Origin: Coturnix japonica
Lineage: Eukaryota; Chordata; Aves; Galliformes; Phasianidae
DNA length: 64,000 nt
Reading direction: 5' to 3'
Assembly: GCF_001577835.2 (NCBI RefSeq)
Contig: NC_029516.1
Location: 65,874,595 to 65,938,594, forward strand
How positions within the stretch are numbered: the stretch's first letter is position 1; each line of letters opens with the position of its first letter. A program made the translations under genes and the position numbers. Below are positions 11,111-22,882 of this stretch, in pieces. Under the pieces are notes generated by a model that was not told the DNA's origin, searched no databases, and saw only the letters and a program-made list of their open reading frames with translations.

Positions 11111-11726
11111 TCACACCCTTGTGTGGCTGGGCCACATATCGTGTAGGTTCAGCCCCTCTCAGCTTGCAGCTTCATCAACAAGATCATTGTGAAAATGAAG
11201 GTCCATTGATATGGTGAAAAGCAAAGTTCATGAGAGTCAACCACGTCACTGTTACAATAATCTTACATATTTTATCTGATTAATGTTTAACAAGATTTTG
11301 AAAAGAAAAAAGTACAGCTCAGCGGCACACAAAGAAATACAGAACACTTTGTGGCTATTTATAGAAGAAAAGGCACAGCTGATTTCAGAACACAGAAATA
11401 AAATCTGTATCAAAATAAGAATTTCATTTAACCTTTACCATGAGGAGAAGAATAAAAGGATTTTCTTTTATTGAAGGAAAAAAGAAGTTATATTTGGCAA
11501 GAAGCCTGGAGCAGTCGTAGACTTTCCCACTTGCCTTCCTTGCCACTCAGCAGCAGTCACATGCAGGAGGGAAAGTCCCTCCCTTCCTGCTTTCCACGAA
11601 TGATCTGTGAGATGTTTGAACATTGTTCTCACAAGGAAGTGCAAGGACACTTCTTCACTGGAAGTGCAGTCTCATCTTTCTATGAGAGGCTGAAAATGTT
11701 GAATAGAAGAAGTTAAGGAAGTTAAA

Positions 11727-11798
11727 TTCCTTCTTTTTTTTTTTTTTCTTCTTTTTTTCTTTTTTTTTTTTGTTTGTTTGTTTGTTGTTTTGTTTTCA
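11727..11798 (+). repeat. T-rich tract
   Basis: A long run of T with a few C and TTTG units lies directly before a CAG. It could serve as a very strong polypyrimidine tract for the candidate exon that follows. Equally it may just be a low-complexity run that makes the exon look better than it is. Confidence 0.8.
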
Positions 11799-11799
11799 G

Positions 11800-11938
11800 G
11801 AGGCTAAAAACCCTATATTCTACATCTGTGCCAAAAGGCTGGTTCCACCAAAAGGAAAGAAGCATAGTCACCGGAAGAAAAGGAGAAAGAACTTAGATCA
11901 TCAGGTGCGCGGTGTTGCTGGTGCAATAGATCCAGAAG
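11800..11938 (+). CDS. candidate upstream exon of BCL2L14 (5' UTR or N-terminal extension)
   Basis: A 139-base stretch is bounded by a TTTTCAG acceptor after a T-rich tract and a GTAATA donor. One frame is open throughout (46 codons) and holds a strongly basic KKHSHRKKRRKN cluster. If spliced to the 17275 exon it ends in phase 1 and that exon supplies two bases. The frame then stays open through three codons (G-T-E) into the BCL2L14 ATG. No ATG lies in the exon in this frame, so coding use would need a further upstream exon. I do not recognise the peptide, and mammalian BCL2L14 starts at the later ATG. It could be a 5' UTR exon, an alternative N-terminus, or a chance open frame. Confidence 0.35.
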
Positions 11939-14900
11939 GTAATAAATACTCCTTTCCTCTCAGAACCTTGTTTCTTGCATATAGTGCTTGGTAGTCCATA
12001 ATCCAGCATGGAGTTCACTGAATCTTATTTGTGTATGGATTAAATTGACACATCTATCATAGTTAATTCGCAGTAATGTCCTTTCAGGCTTAGCTGTGAT
12101 GTCAAAAAGCAAAGGAGGGAACTGTCCTAGGATTTCTGGAACTGCTGTACAAGCCTTGCTGTGTTTGGTGGTGTGCCTGACTGACATAGCCAAGTACAGC
12201 AAGGTTCTTTTCTGCCAACTGCACCACATTCAGCTGTGTAAAACTGGATTTAAAACTCAGGAATACCTCAGTGACTTTAGGTAGCCAGATGGTGTATGGG
12301 TTATCTTCTCAAGTCTGAACACAGAGCAGCCTTTTGTCTTTGTATAAGAGGAAAACCTCTGGGCTGGCACAGGCAGGCAGATAACTTCTCTGAAAGGTGA
12401 ATATCATTGTAGACCTTTCTCTATAGCATGCATTGTATCTCTTGCACAACAGTCTTCATGAAAAATCTGTTGCCACCGGGGATGTTTATCCTGGCATGCT
12501 GGTATAACTGTTTACTAACTATGTGGTTCCTATTCAGGAAAGATTTAATAAGGGACACTTAATCTTTCAAATTGCATCTCATTGCTTTCCATCCTAGAGG
12601 AAACTGCACTGCAGTACTTGAAGAGAGATGTGGTCTAATACTAGCTTTCCACAGCATTTGTACGATTTAAAACAGCATAGACTCTCCTGCTCAGAAAACA
12701 ACAAACCAATTAGGTTTTATGAGAACACCTGAGTCAATGGGCATGAAATACTTCTTTCAGAGAAGTATAATAGTCATATATGCGTGGTCTATGGAGACTT
12801 GGGGCAGTTCTGATTTTCTCTACAAGAACCAACCCAAACATCAGGGTCAGCACTGATAGTGTTTCACCCCTGATAGTTCAAGGTTCCTCAGCCATTAGTT
12901 GAAAAATACCCATGACACAGTGAGACGAACCCTACCACAGAGGATCTGTGGGGAGACCATGTCTTCAGATGCTCTGCTCTGTGGGTGTTACAGAAAGAAG
13001 CATGGGAGGCATGGCAGTAAAGTGAGGAGGAGAGAAGGAGCTTGGGAAGCATAAATAGGGCAGTCTCAGACTCAGGTGGACAGTCCAGGGGACTTGTACA
13101 GTTAGCTGCTGTGGTAATTTGGGTCTATACCTGTGGATATTTTCTTAAAAATAACAATAAAAAGAAGTCAAGAAGAGGCATAGCCAAGACATGGTTTCAC
13201 ACAGTTTTGTCAAACACAGGTCTAGAGGTAGGCACCCTCCAAATCAAAAGTTATTTCACCTACTTTTGAATCTTCACAATATACTTAAGCAGTAGCGGGT
13301 AATGATACTTCCTCTGAGGTCTGAAAGCTCCAGAAGATAAATAATTTAGACCAGAGTATTTTTAAGTAGACAGAATGAGACCGCGCTGCTACCCTCCATC
13401 ATCTGATCCTTCAAGATTCTTTTAATCATTCTAGGGAATAATATGCAGATTCTGTTTTCAGCCGGACTTCCAAGCACTTGCCAAAAAAGATCAATGCTTG
13501 CATTAAAGAACTTTCTTAGTAGATATTTCTCTTTGGAAGGGTTCGTGCAGACTGAGTGCTCAAGCTGCAAAAAGCTTGTCCTTTCCCTAGCCCATGTCAC
13601 ATGGAGTATTAGAGAAATTATGTGGTTATAATGCGAAGAAATAATTCTAAAGAGAGATACAAGCCAACAATTAAGGTTTCACACTTTAAAATGAGCTGAA
13701 AAGCAAGTTTACTGCTTGTCTTGTCCAAACACCAAACAGCACATGGTGATTTTTTCTTGCTCTCCGTGAGTGCTGGAATATGTAATTTACAGACTACACT
13801 TTCCTCTCTTTTTAGGCTCTTCTGGTCTAGTTGGATATAAAAAAAAAAGTCTCAGTATGGAAGTTTCTATACTACATTTTTACCAAAATAATTTGTTTCA
13901 GTCCTCAGAGGCTCCCCGAGAAGAAATAAGGAGCAGGTTTAGCTACACAGCTGCATCTGAAGCACAGGTGCTCCTTTGCTGCTATGTAACAGGAAGCTGT
14001 AATTGCACCATACCTCCTGCATTTAGCCTTGTTTAGGACACCAACCTTTGAACTCTTATTTGATTGTTATCTGTACAGCCACATTGAGGACTGGTTTGGG
14101 TAGGGCAGTTTGTAACACACAGTGTTCAAGTGATATTCTAGGTTATAGAACTGTGCTGATTATTTTATGCTATTACTGGTCATCCTTTTTGGTGCTTGGG
14201 AATGAATCTTCTATTTTTAAAATACTTTGTTTATAGCTTATATAACAATTATATTACTATTTATTTTTAGTTTAGTTTTATATCCAATAGAGATGAGGAA
14301 GTCTATGCTGTTTTAAGTCTGATCTTAGGAGTTACGCTGTGTCTACCAGTAATCCCCTCCTGGCACACAATAGAAAAGCAGCCCATTTCTGCCTTGCAGC
14401 ATTTCAGTTCTCCTTGTTTTTCCCGTATTTCAAGCTCCTACTTCCTTTTCTCCACTTGGTTTGTTTCTTGTAACAGTTTGCTTTTAGTTTCCTTTAGCAT
14501 CAAACCCTTGTTGACTCCTTGAATATCCGGAGGCAGCAACTTACAAGAAGGATGTCACTGTCACCCTCTTCCCCATCCATTTGCTCAGCAAACAGAGACT
14601 GCTTTTGGCACAAGTTTGTGAGCAAGAGTTTTCAAGCAGGATGGGCCCCTACCAGACCAGGGCTGGATACTCTCCATTTGCAACAAAGATGTTTGTCACC
14701 TACTTCACCTGTTCTCATTCAGGTGCATAGTCAGGGAACAAAGAGATGCTTTTCCACTTGAGGTTAGGTATAGAGTTCTACACACCCAACAGCTAGACAC
14801 TGCAACACACTGCTAGTGGAAAACTGAGCAAGCTGAACACTAGGAAGAAAATTTCAGAGAGGCTGTTGTGCTTTGGAGACAGGCTGTTGGAGACTTGGGA

Positions 14901-17274
14901 TGGTGGTGATTCACAGGCTTAACTTGAACACAACCAGGAAACCACACTGGCTCACTCATGGAGTGAATTAATACAGAAATTCCCTGGAAGAGAAACAAGG
15001 CATCTTTCTCAACCAACGGATGTGTTGGATTTTTTCCCCGTTTCTCTCTCCCCATACCTGCCACACTGTTTCCATTCTCTTTTTTTTAGGGCTTTGTTCT
15101 ACAGTGACCATGGAAAGTAATGACATCCCAGCACAGCATCTGATTACAGGCATTTCTCTTGCAAGAATAATAGCCTCTAAAACATGATGCAGATTGTGAG
15201 TGGCACTGATGCATTTAGCAGTGCAAAGAGGAGCAGTCACATCAGACATACAATGTGATATTTCCAGGATTCCTCCTTGGCTCTTTATCCTTTCCCTTCC
15301 CTCATCCCCTTCCCATTTCCTGATATGGACAGTACTGAACTAAGAGCATATGTAAGCTAGAAGCTTGGAGTTGGTCTATTATCTGTCACTAATGCATTTT
15401 TTAAGGAACACTTATTTTAATCTTACTCTTTTTTTTTTTTCTCTCTTTTGTCTCATTAACAGCAACAAAGCAATTTAGCATGCTGGAAATATGTGGCATG
15501 TCCAAGTTTTGTTACATCAGTTTCTTTCTGCTGAAATAGTTAAAATGGCTTATAGTGACATAAATGATTTTAATAAAGTTACTTGCAAAGTTACAGAAAT
15601 TTAACCAAAATGAAGTTGAAAAGTAGCATTTAAAATAAGGCAATCAGTCAACTGAGATTTATTTCTTTCCATCATTTTCTGGGGCAACTAAATCTTTTTT
15701 TTGTTACTAATCAGTCACTTCAAATGAAAGTCTCCATGCTTAGGATCTGAGCATCCATGTGGGTGGGTATGTCAGCAAGAGTGTTTTATTCAAAGTTACA
15801 AATAGCTGAATGATATTCCAGACAGGAAGAAAATAGCTTACATTTGTTCCTCTTCTCCTGAGGGCATAGTGAACATGAATTTGGTACTTGCTTAGGAAAA
15901 GGCAGTGGAAACAAATCTTCCTGTTTTGGCTTGTAGGCAACAGAGGTATCAGTTGCAGGTTCTGGATAAGAGTGCAGTTTCATTCAACATAGCAGAAGAG
16001 TGGCTGCGTCACAACTGAGCACTCCTTGTTCTTCTTCTTGATGTTCTGGCTTCGAGTGGCACTGTAGTCCAATGCAAAGTAAGCATGGAAAAATATTTTG
16101 CACTGAGCAGGACAGTGGCTTGTTAGGTTACACTATCAAAGCATACAGCAAAACGGAATAATGCATATGCATACTTTATGATTCTTATATTTGTTTAGAT
16201 AGGTTACAATAAATAGTGCTGCCACCCCAGTCACTGCACACAGTCAAGCATGTAAGATTGTTGACTCTGGTCCCCTGTAGTGAAAGAACAGCCGAGAGTA
16301 ACATGAAATGTATCATCATGGGTTTTCCTAATGTATGGGCCAGTTTTTGACTGTTTTCCACCTAAATCAACTAGGACCCAAATTTGTCAAGTCTTCCTCT
16401 GACAGCAGAACTTGTGTTTAGTTAGATGCTCGCCTTGTGTTATGACCAGTGTAGGCTTTTCCTTTGCATTGCTTTGATGAATCACTTTTCTTTCCATCTT
16501 GAAAACCAGATACTATTATGGTGTCTCCTGTTTTCCTGTACTGAACCCTAACTATTGAATACACCTTGAATTTCTTAATCCTTCCTACTGTATGCTTCTG
16601 CTTCTCCAGATAAAAAAACACTGCTGTTAGGACTGAATCCCTTTATCTTCTATAACTAGCTACTTCTTTTCTTTGAAGTATGAACACCTCAAAGGTTTGG
16701 GGCAAATATTTCCTATCATAAGATGCCTTTCAGTAAGGGAAAATCATAGAATCATAGAATCACAAGGTTGGAAAGGACCTACAAGATCATCTAGTCCAAC
16801 CGTTCTCCCTTTACCACACCTACAGAAAACCCCCAAACCAGATCTCCTAGCTCCTTATTCAGATGCCTCTTGAACACTACCAGGGATGGCAACTCCACCA
16901 CCTCCCTGGGCAGCCATTCCAGTGCCTGACCACTCTCTATGGTGTTGCGCAAATAGTGTTGTGCAAGTATCACTTGGGCTGAGTAACTACTGAAGGAAAA
17001 AATTACTCAAGAACCAAATGCAATTAAAAGTAAAGTACTGTATCTCATGTTACAGTTATTTTATTGCTTTGATTACCATCTGAATTATTGCTCAGTACCC
17101 TAATTCTCTTCCAGAAAACAGTGATGCTCTGATTTCCAGGTAATGCAGCATTTCCATCACTGGGGTTCATAAGGTGTTTAATAAAATTTTCTGTAGGCAT
17201 GTCACGTACTGGGTAGTATTTATGCAAAACAGGCTGTTTCCTAAGCCATGAACACTAAGAGTATCTTCTTGCAG
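11939..17274 (+). other. putative first intron of BCL2L14, or upstream DNA
   Basis: This 5.3-kb stretch holds no recognisable coding exon. It carries a CR1 fragment at 16743-16945 and a T run near 15428. The remaining open frames are short, and those I examined end in places without plausible splice phase. Confidence 0.4.
16743..16945 (-). mobile_element. CR1 LINE fragment, 3' end
   Basis: The inverted CR1 tail (ATCATAGAATCATAGAATCA) is followed by AAGGTTGGAAAGGACCTACA, GATCATCTAGTCCAACC and CACCACCTCCCTGGGCAGCC. About 200 bases of the 3' end are present and the rest is missing. It lies about 330 bases upstream of the first certain BCL2L14 coding exon. Confidence 0.85.
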
Positions 17275-17712
17275 GAACTGAGATGTCTTCACCAAATGAT
17301 GTCAGTATGGAAGAAATATCACTGGAAGACAATGAGCGAGACAGCATAGAATACAAGATCCTCATGGCCTATGCCCAGCGGAAGTTGCCAGCCAGCAGAT
17401 ACAAGAATCTCCTGAAAAATGAGACAAATGTGCTGAAAACAGCATCCTTATTCAGGAGTGAAGGGGAGATCCACCATCAAAGGGATAAAAGCGGGCCAAG
17501 CCAAACATCAGAATTGCACCATGGTGCAAAGAAGCAGAAAATCAAAAAGCAACCCAAACAAAAATTCTTGTCAAAATATTGTCTGCCCTTATTCTGCAGC
17601 AGATCAGAACAGCAAAGTCCCACAAAAACATGTGCATCCAATAGAATGGAAGATTTCTTCACCTCTGATACCTGCACTGACAGCCATCAGGAAAGGATTT
17701 TTGAGTTTCAAA
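17275..17712 (+). CDS. BCL2L14: BCL2L14 first certain coding exon
   Basis: The acceptor TTCTTGCAG is followed by eight bases and the ATG at 17283. The exon ends in TTTCAAA before a consensus GTATGT donor, leaving phase 1. It encodes residues 1-143. The first roughly 35 residues are conserved with mammals, including acidic EEISLEDNERDSIEYKIL. The rest is a poorly conserved, Lys/Ser-rich linker with KKQKIKKQPKQKF. The start is chosen because it aligns with the human initiator methionine. Confidence 0.92.
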
Positions 17713-20700
17713 GTATGTCTTGGTTCTTTCCTTTGCTGTCTGTCCTTCATTTACTCACTAAATACCTTAATTGATTTATGAATTGCTCATCTTGTGCTGT
17801 TGGTTTCCATTTAGGAAATCGGATTGCCAGGTAAGATCATCACTAATGCTTGCACATGGGATTCATGCTTGTGACTAGCTTTCTTGGTTTGTCATCATAT
17901 GAAGATAAAAATTATGCAGTTGTCTATGTTGCTTTTTATGAGCATTCACTTTTTATTTTCATACCTGCGAAAACGTGAAGCACTGGACAGACTGCAAATC
18001 TTTACATTAAAATCAAGGAAGAGAGATTGTTTGAAGGCCTCTTCAAAGAGTTTTATCACGGAATATATGTTCCACAATAGAGACTGAAGTGCTAGGTTTT
18101 CCTTGTGGCTCTGGTGCCAAGCCATCAGAAGCAACCAGTCTCAGTTAGGGAGCAGTCCATGTCTCTGGGCTGCCTCTCATAGTCCCACTGTGTATCAGAA
18201 ACATCAGTCTTCCACAGTCACATAAACCTACTCTACTTGTTATCACTGCCACAGGACTCCTGTCAAGTACAAATCCTGATTGAGGAGACAGGTTTAAAAA
18301 TGATGCCTTGTCTGAGACCGAACTGGGGAGGTTATAAGGTTTTGAGGTGCGCTAAAATAAGAGTTAGTGGTGGTAGTTATGCATTCAATGCTTCATGATC
18401 AGTTCACATGCATATCTTGTACCCTGGCCCTACATAAGGTGCTGCACTGTAGGCAATGAGTTCTTGCCTTTTCTGCTCTGGAGAATGACCTGTACCTCAA
18501 CATTTCATGAAAGATTGAGAGAGGATGGTGAAGTATCCGCATTAAATAGCTGAATACAGCGTATGATATATTGCCATGTTGTATACAGGGGTTTGTCTGA
18601 CTTGCCCCAGTGTGATCCCGATGGCTCACTGACCCTTGATGTCACAACAGTTTATCTCTCACTTCACTGCGTGTAAAAATATTCCTAAAAGTCATCTGCC
18701 ACTGACTTCTCTAGCCTAACACTCCATTCTGGATCAGTTTAACTGCTCTGGACCCAATCCTGCCCACCAAAGGCTCATAATTCTCCCTGCTACCAAACTC
18801 TGAAGGGAAGCCTTCTTCTCTTTTTCTTAGAGTTGACCTGAGGAAACTAGGAAGAGAGCATTCAAATACATCACCCATCCTGAATCTGAGCCTAGAGATG
18901 AACTAACCATGTGCAATTTCACCCTCATAATAAGGTCTGTGATTCACAGTCCTGTTTCTTAATATATGCTGTGCTTCTGAGTTGCAAGGATGTGGTGCTA
19001 GTGGGCAACGCTCACACTTTCTTCCATATTGTCTATGTGCAGTTAGTTGCTGTTCAAATATTAGAGAGGGGTGGAAATGTGTTGCTCTCTAAATTACCAG
19101 CTGATCTCAGGAAGAAACAAAGCCCCAGCAATAGAAGATATATCTCTTGGTATCCTCTGGGCATTTCCACCTCAGCAAACATATGAACAAGTAAATCTCT
19201 GAATTATTTCTGTCCAAGATTACTTAGCTTCTTTATTTCTCATGCTCCTCCCCATCCAGGTCCAAAACCAGATGTCAGCCACATTGTAGACAAACTCTCC
19301 AAGCTTGTTACCACCAGGCCTCAGCCATCTCCTTCAAATGTGACATTCAAGACGCTGGTGCATACTCGGGCACTGGAACAAGATGGCAGAGATACTGCTG
19401 ATGGAAATGAGGGTGAAGGAAATGGTAAGGGGAAAGAATTTCATGCTCAGAGGAAATAGAACAGGTTGGTGTTGCAGTGCAAGGCACTTTCTCCAGGAAT
19501 CACTTGGAAGTTCTGCGGTAAGATGCTATGAAGGGGGAAGTTTACTTCGCTGGTTCCTGCCCTGTTCCCCTTATTTCAGGGATATTCTTTGCTACTTGCT
19601 ACTGCAGTTAAAGGAAACATCTTTAAAAATCCACGCAGGTGTGACATGCGAAAGAAGAATGACAGCAGAGTAACACAAGGTGCCAGAACAGTGCTAGGAA
19701 TAGCAGGGCTGGGGGCAAAGCAATTTCATAAGGCTTTAAGACCAAAGACCTGCTTTTGGGACGATGATGTCAGTCCCTCTTCAATGAGGGAACAAGATTG
19801 ACCAGCATCCTCTGTTAAATGTTTGAACTGTCCATCTTCCATGGCATCTGCAGAAGTTTGCAGTTAGTGCAAGCGTCCTCAGGAATTCTGGTTGCAAGAG
19901 GGAGCCTGTCTTGCTTACATTTTCTGTAATTTGTTAAACTCAGTGTTTGTTTTAATGACTTGCAGAAAGTGCAATTCGTAATCTAGAGAGGAATCTCCTC
20001 CCCTAATTTCAAGTCCATATTCTTCAGCTTCTGCTAGCTGCTGCTTTGTTCTCTTATCAGCCATACCTCAAAGTATACAGGGCTGGCAATGGGATGCTAA
20101 GGCTCCTTCCAAGGTTCTAAACTGGAGCAAAACGTCATGCAGAGAAAAAGCATTGCCTGCTCCATGCAGACTAGAATAGCGAGATTATAGATCCTGGACA
20201 CACAACTCAGTGAATTTGCCTCAAAATAACATCTCTTCATGATTAAGTAACATAAAGACTTTGCCGTGGTTTGCACTCTGGATTCTGCTGGAAGTCAGCA
20301 ATATATATGTGTCAACTTTTTTCTTTAATAGATGAAGAAAAGACAATACAAACAATAGTTGCACTGTTAAGAAAATCAGGAGATCAACTGGAAGAAAAGG
20401 TAAGTCCTTTTACTTTCAGGAGCTACACAGGCTAGAGTGGAGAGAGAGATTATGCATTTGGCAGGAGTGAATGTTTTGTAGCCCTCCTCTCCGTCTCTGT
20501 CCTGTACCTCTCTTTGCATCATTTGGGGCTTTCTGAATCCATCACCATTCATTCCAAAATCTTAATCTTCAAACCAGAAGACCAGCACAGATCTCTGTTG
20601 GAAAAAAGATGTGCACTTCAAAGAGTCATTTGCCTTTATCCCACTGAGTTATGTAAGACTTTGGACACTTGACCAATTCTGAGAACCTCTTGTGCTTGCA

Positions 20701-22327
20701 TTAAATCTGGTGTGCATGTTGTTTTTAGTGGAGGAAGAGAAAACCTACAGCTTTAGGAACTGCTATAAAGAAAGGGAAGTAAGAGTGCATTTTGAAAGCT
20801 CTGCTCAGAAGCTATACAATAACCCTTGCATATGTCGATTCATAGGAGTATCTTCCCCATTAAAAATACAGGTATTTGTCTTCTTAATGCCTGTCTTTAG
20901 CTGAAAATGGGACTTAGGACAGTGGGTTCTACTAACGTTTCTCTTCACCTTGCCTTCAGTGTCATCCTCCCCCTGCTCCTGTACTTCCATATGCCCTCAG
21001 CTACAGGTGAGGTGTCATATCAATGTCACACTTCTTTTGCTTTCTCTCTCTCTGCTTCCCTCACCCAAATCCCAAAAAATTAAAGATTTTTTTTTTGTTT
21101 GTTTGTTTTGAGAAAAAAAAATATAGGGTCACCCCCAGACCCTGAAGGAATATCTTTGCAATGAGATGCCAGGTTTGTGTGTCATCTCTTGCATTCAATG
21201 CCACAATTAGCTTGTATTGCATATGTTATCAGAGATTCTCTGCTTTCCAAGTAGGAAAGAGAAAGCAATTACAAGAGAAGTAGCTCAACGCTTATTCTTA
21301 TTTTTCAGTTCAAAAAGGACAGGAGTTTCAATCAGCGTTTTGCAGATATGCTGTCCTATGCCTTCTTTGAGAGGGTCACCAATTTATTCCTGGAGAATGT
21401 CTCAGCAGATTCCACAAACGAGACAGAAGACCAATTACAATGCACCAGAGTTGCCTTCACACTGGAAGTTGCCACCAGACTTACTGCTGTGGACAACCAT
21501 CCTATGAACCTGGTCATGGGCTTTGGATTGAAGTACCTCCAAGAACACTTCAGTCCCTGGATTCGTGACCATGGGGGCTGGGTAAGGGTTTTACCTCCCT
21601 CAACTCATGCATAATCTACAAGTACTGTAGTTTCACAGAACTAGCATGGGCCAGATGTAAATCAAACCTAAAAGTTATTCTTTAACACAGCGTATACTTC
21701 TGCTGTGGATTTGCTTGCTACAACACATCTTCTGAGCTGCAAGCTATTTATTTACATGGATACAAAAGTCAATAGGAGACATTCACAGAGGGCTGCTCAG
21801 CATAGCACACTACTCCTGGCACAGACAGACTCTCTGCTGCAAAAGCCTGAAGACCAGGAAAGACGTCAGGGAACTTCAGCATATGCCTGATTTAATTTTA
21901 ACCTTCTCTGTAAAGTCTACTGTTAGCAAGTTCTGTGAGCAGCATAGCAGTTCAGCATTTCATACAGTCTGCCCTTATGGTATGTTGTATGTTCACCCCT
22001 CCATACACAAGAACATCTGTTAATCTTCACCAGCACTGTGCAAAGTGCTTTTTGCCAGCAGTAGTGCAGAGCTGCTGCCCCCTGTTTACCTGCCTTGTTG
22101 AGAGGCAAGAGATCCCAGTAGATCTGTACTTCATGAACTACTGTAAAGTGTATGTCCATTGGAATGGGCAGCATGTGAGGTCAGGAAATTCTACTGGCAA
22201 ACCTATGGACTGACCTCAGCAGATCTGAAACTAGGATCAGAGTCATCACTGCTTTTAAAATTTACATTTTCTTTCTCTATTACAGGACAAGGCTTTGAGT
22301 TCATTGGATCAAGAAGAAGTAGAATAA
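17283..22327 (+). CDS. BCL2L14: BCL2L14 (Bcl-G), apoptosis facilitator BCL2-like 14
   Basis: Five coding exons join as 17283-17712, 19260-19424, 20332-20399, 21309-21581 and 22286-22327. Splice phases 1, 1, 0, 0 agree and the product is 325 residues; human BCL2L14 is 327. Residues 1-40 match the human N-terminus (SIEYKILMAYAQ against human TIEFKILAYYTR). The BH3 helix LLRKSGDQLEEK is at about 210-221. The best-conserved block includes VDNHPMNLVMGFGLKYL near 285-301, and the BH2-type HGGWDKAL at about 309-316 spans the last intron. No transmembrane segment is seen, as in human Bcl-G. The family is classed with BCL2 relatives and was reported as pro-apoptotic in overexpression, but its physiological role is debated. 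No stop or frameshift interrupts the frame. It faces LRP6 tail to tail. Confidence 0.93.
17713..19259 (+). other. BCL2L14 intron
   Basis: This stretch lies between two coding exons whose phases fit each other directly. A 16-base pseudo-exon with good-looking splice sites lies at 17816-17831 but breaks the frame. I see no repeat element worth naming here. Confidence 0.8.
19260..19424 (+). CDS. BCL2L14: BCL2L14 coding exon
   Basis: The acceptor CCCATCCAG and the donor GTAAGG bound 165 bases. The exon starts with two bases completing a Ser codon and ends in phase 1, coding residues 144-198. The segment SPKPDVSHIVDKLSKLV aligns with human DPKVISIANRVAEIVYSW. The rest is a variable linker before BH3. 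Confidence 0.88.
19425..20331 (+). other. BCL2L14 intron
   Basis: This 0.9-kb intron has a GTAAGG donor and a TTTAATAG acceptor. Neither repeats nor further exons could be recognised. Confidence 0.8.
20332..20399 (+). CDS. BCL2L14: BCL2L14 coding exon with BH3 helix
   Basis: This 68-base exon lies between TTTAATAG and GTAAGT and completes an Asp codon at its start. It encodes DEEKTIQTIVALL and the BH3 core LLRKSGDQLEEK, which corresponds to LLKYSGDQLERK in human Bcl-G. The Leu-xxx-Gly-Asp signature of BH3 helices is intact. It ends at a codon boundary. Confidence 0.92.
20400..21308 (+). other. BCL2L14 intron
   Basis: This 0.9-kb intron has a GTAAGT donor and a TTTTTCAG acceptor. It contains a short T/TTTG run near 21088-21110 and no recognisable exon. 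Confidence 0.8.
21309..21581 (+). CDS. BCL2L14: BCL2L14 coding exon, BCL2-like C-terminal core
   Basis: This 273-base exon (91 codons) starts and ends at codon boundaries between TTTTTCAG and GTAAGG. It encodes residues 222-312. FKKDRSFNQRFADMLSY begins it, and the conserved block LTAVDNHPMNLVMGFGLKYL and FSPWIRDHGGW closely follow the human protein. HGGW at the end is the first half of the BH2-type motif. Confidence 0.94.
21582..22285 (+). other. BCL2L14 last intron
   Basis: This 0.7-kb intron has a GTAAGG donor and a CTATTACAG acceptor. A weaker CTCF-like core (CTGCCCCCTG on the plus strand, 22075-22084) falls within it. Confidence 0.8.
22286..22327 (+). CDS. BCL2L14: BCL2L14 last coding exon
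   Basis: Fourteen codons after TATTACAG encode DKALSSLDQEEVE and a TAA stop. The peptide aligns with the human end EKILGISHEEVD, which fixes the reading frame and the stop. The exon continues into the 3' UTR. Confidence 0.9.
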   Translation, partial: DKALSSLDQEEVE

Positions 22328-22882
22328 TCGTGACTGAGTTCATTCTTCAGGGTGCCTGAGCCTACAGTTAAGAAACATGCAGAATTTGATGCCATTGGCT
22401 ACGTACTTTTATTTTTCACATGGAATGTCAAACGGTTGCATTTCTAAGTCTGACGGGTACAATAGCTCTTTCTCAAAGTGAGTATTGATGTGCTTTCTAG
22501 TGGATATGAGGGCACTTCCAACTTGTGACACATTCAGTCATGACTTTTGGATTTCCATCCCCTGAAAATCTTCAGTGGATGGAGAGGGAACTTGGAACAA
22601 CTGCTGAAGCTGTACCATCATGGCGTTGCTCCTGGGACTTTCCAATACAAAGAGTTAATGTTTCCTGAAAGTGCTCTCTGCCCCTCAGTAAGATGCTCTT
22701 CTATTACAGGTACTCATTCTGGCTTGCAGAAGTATGTTAACTGTTGAAATTGCATGAGGAACTTACTAACAAGTTATGAATTTGAACAAAACTGATAAAA
22801 AGCATTTTAACTGGGTGTGTAAAATATGCAATGCCATAAAAGATGAAGTATTTTTCTAATAAACCTTAAAATTATGTGTAGC
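22328..22882 (+). other. BCL2L14 3' UTR (end inferred)
   Basis: This unspliced stretch of about 550 bases runs from the stop codon to just past an AATAAA at 22858-22863. A TG-rich stretch (CATGTATGTGTG, near 22900) lies where a downstream cleavage element is expected. The exact cleavage site is not visible. Confidence 0.7.
22858..22863 (+). terminator. poly(A) signal of BCL2L14
   Basis: This is a canonical AATAAA 531 bases after the stop codon, followed within about 40 bases by a TG-rich element. It is the best 3'-end signal for the plus-strand gene. Confidence 0.7.

Noticed and set aside
17816-17831. 16-base micro-exon of BCL2L14 (acceptor TCCATTTAG, donor GTAAGA)
   Set aside because: Including it shifts the frame of the next exon, whereas joining 17712 directly to 19260 gives a frame that aligns with human. 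It could at most be a rare frame-breaking alternative.
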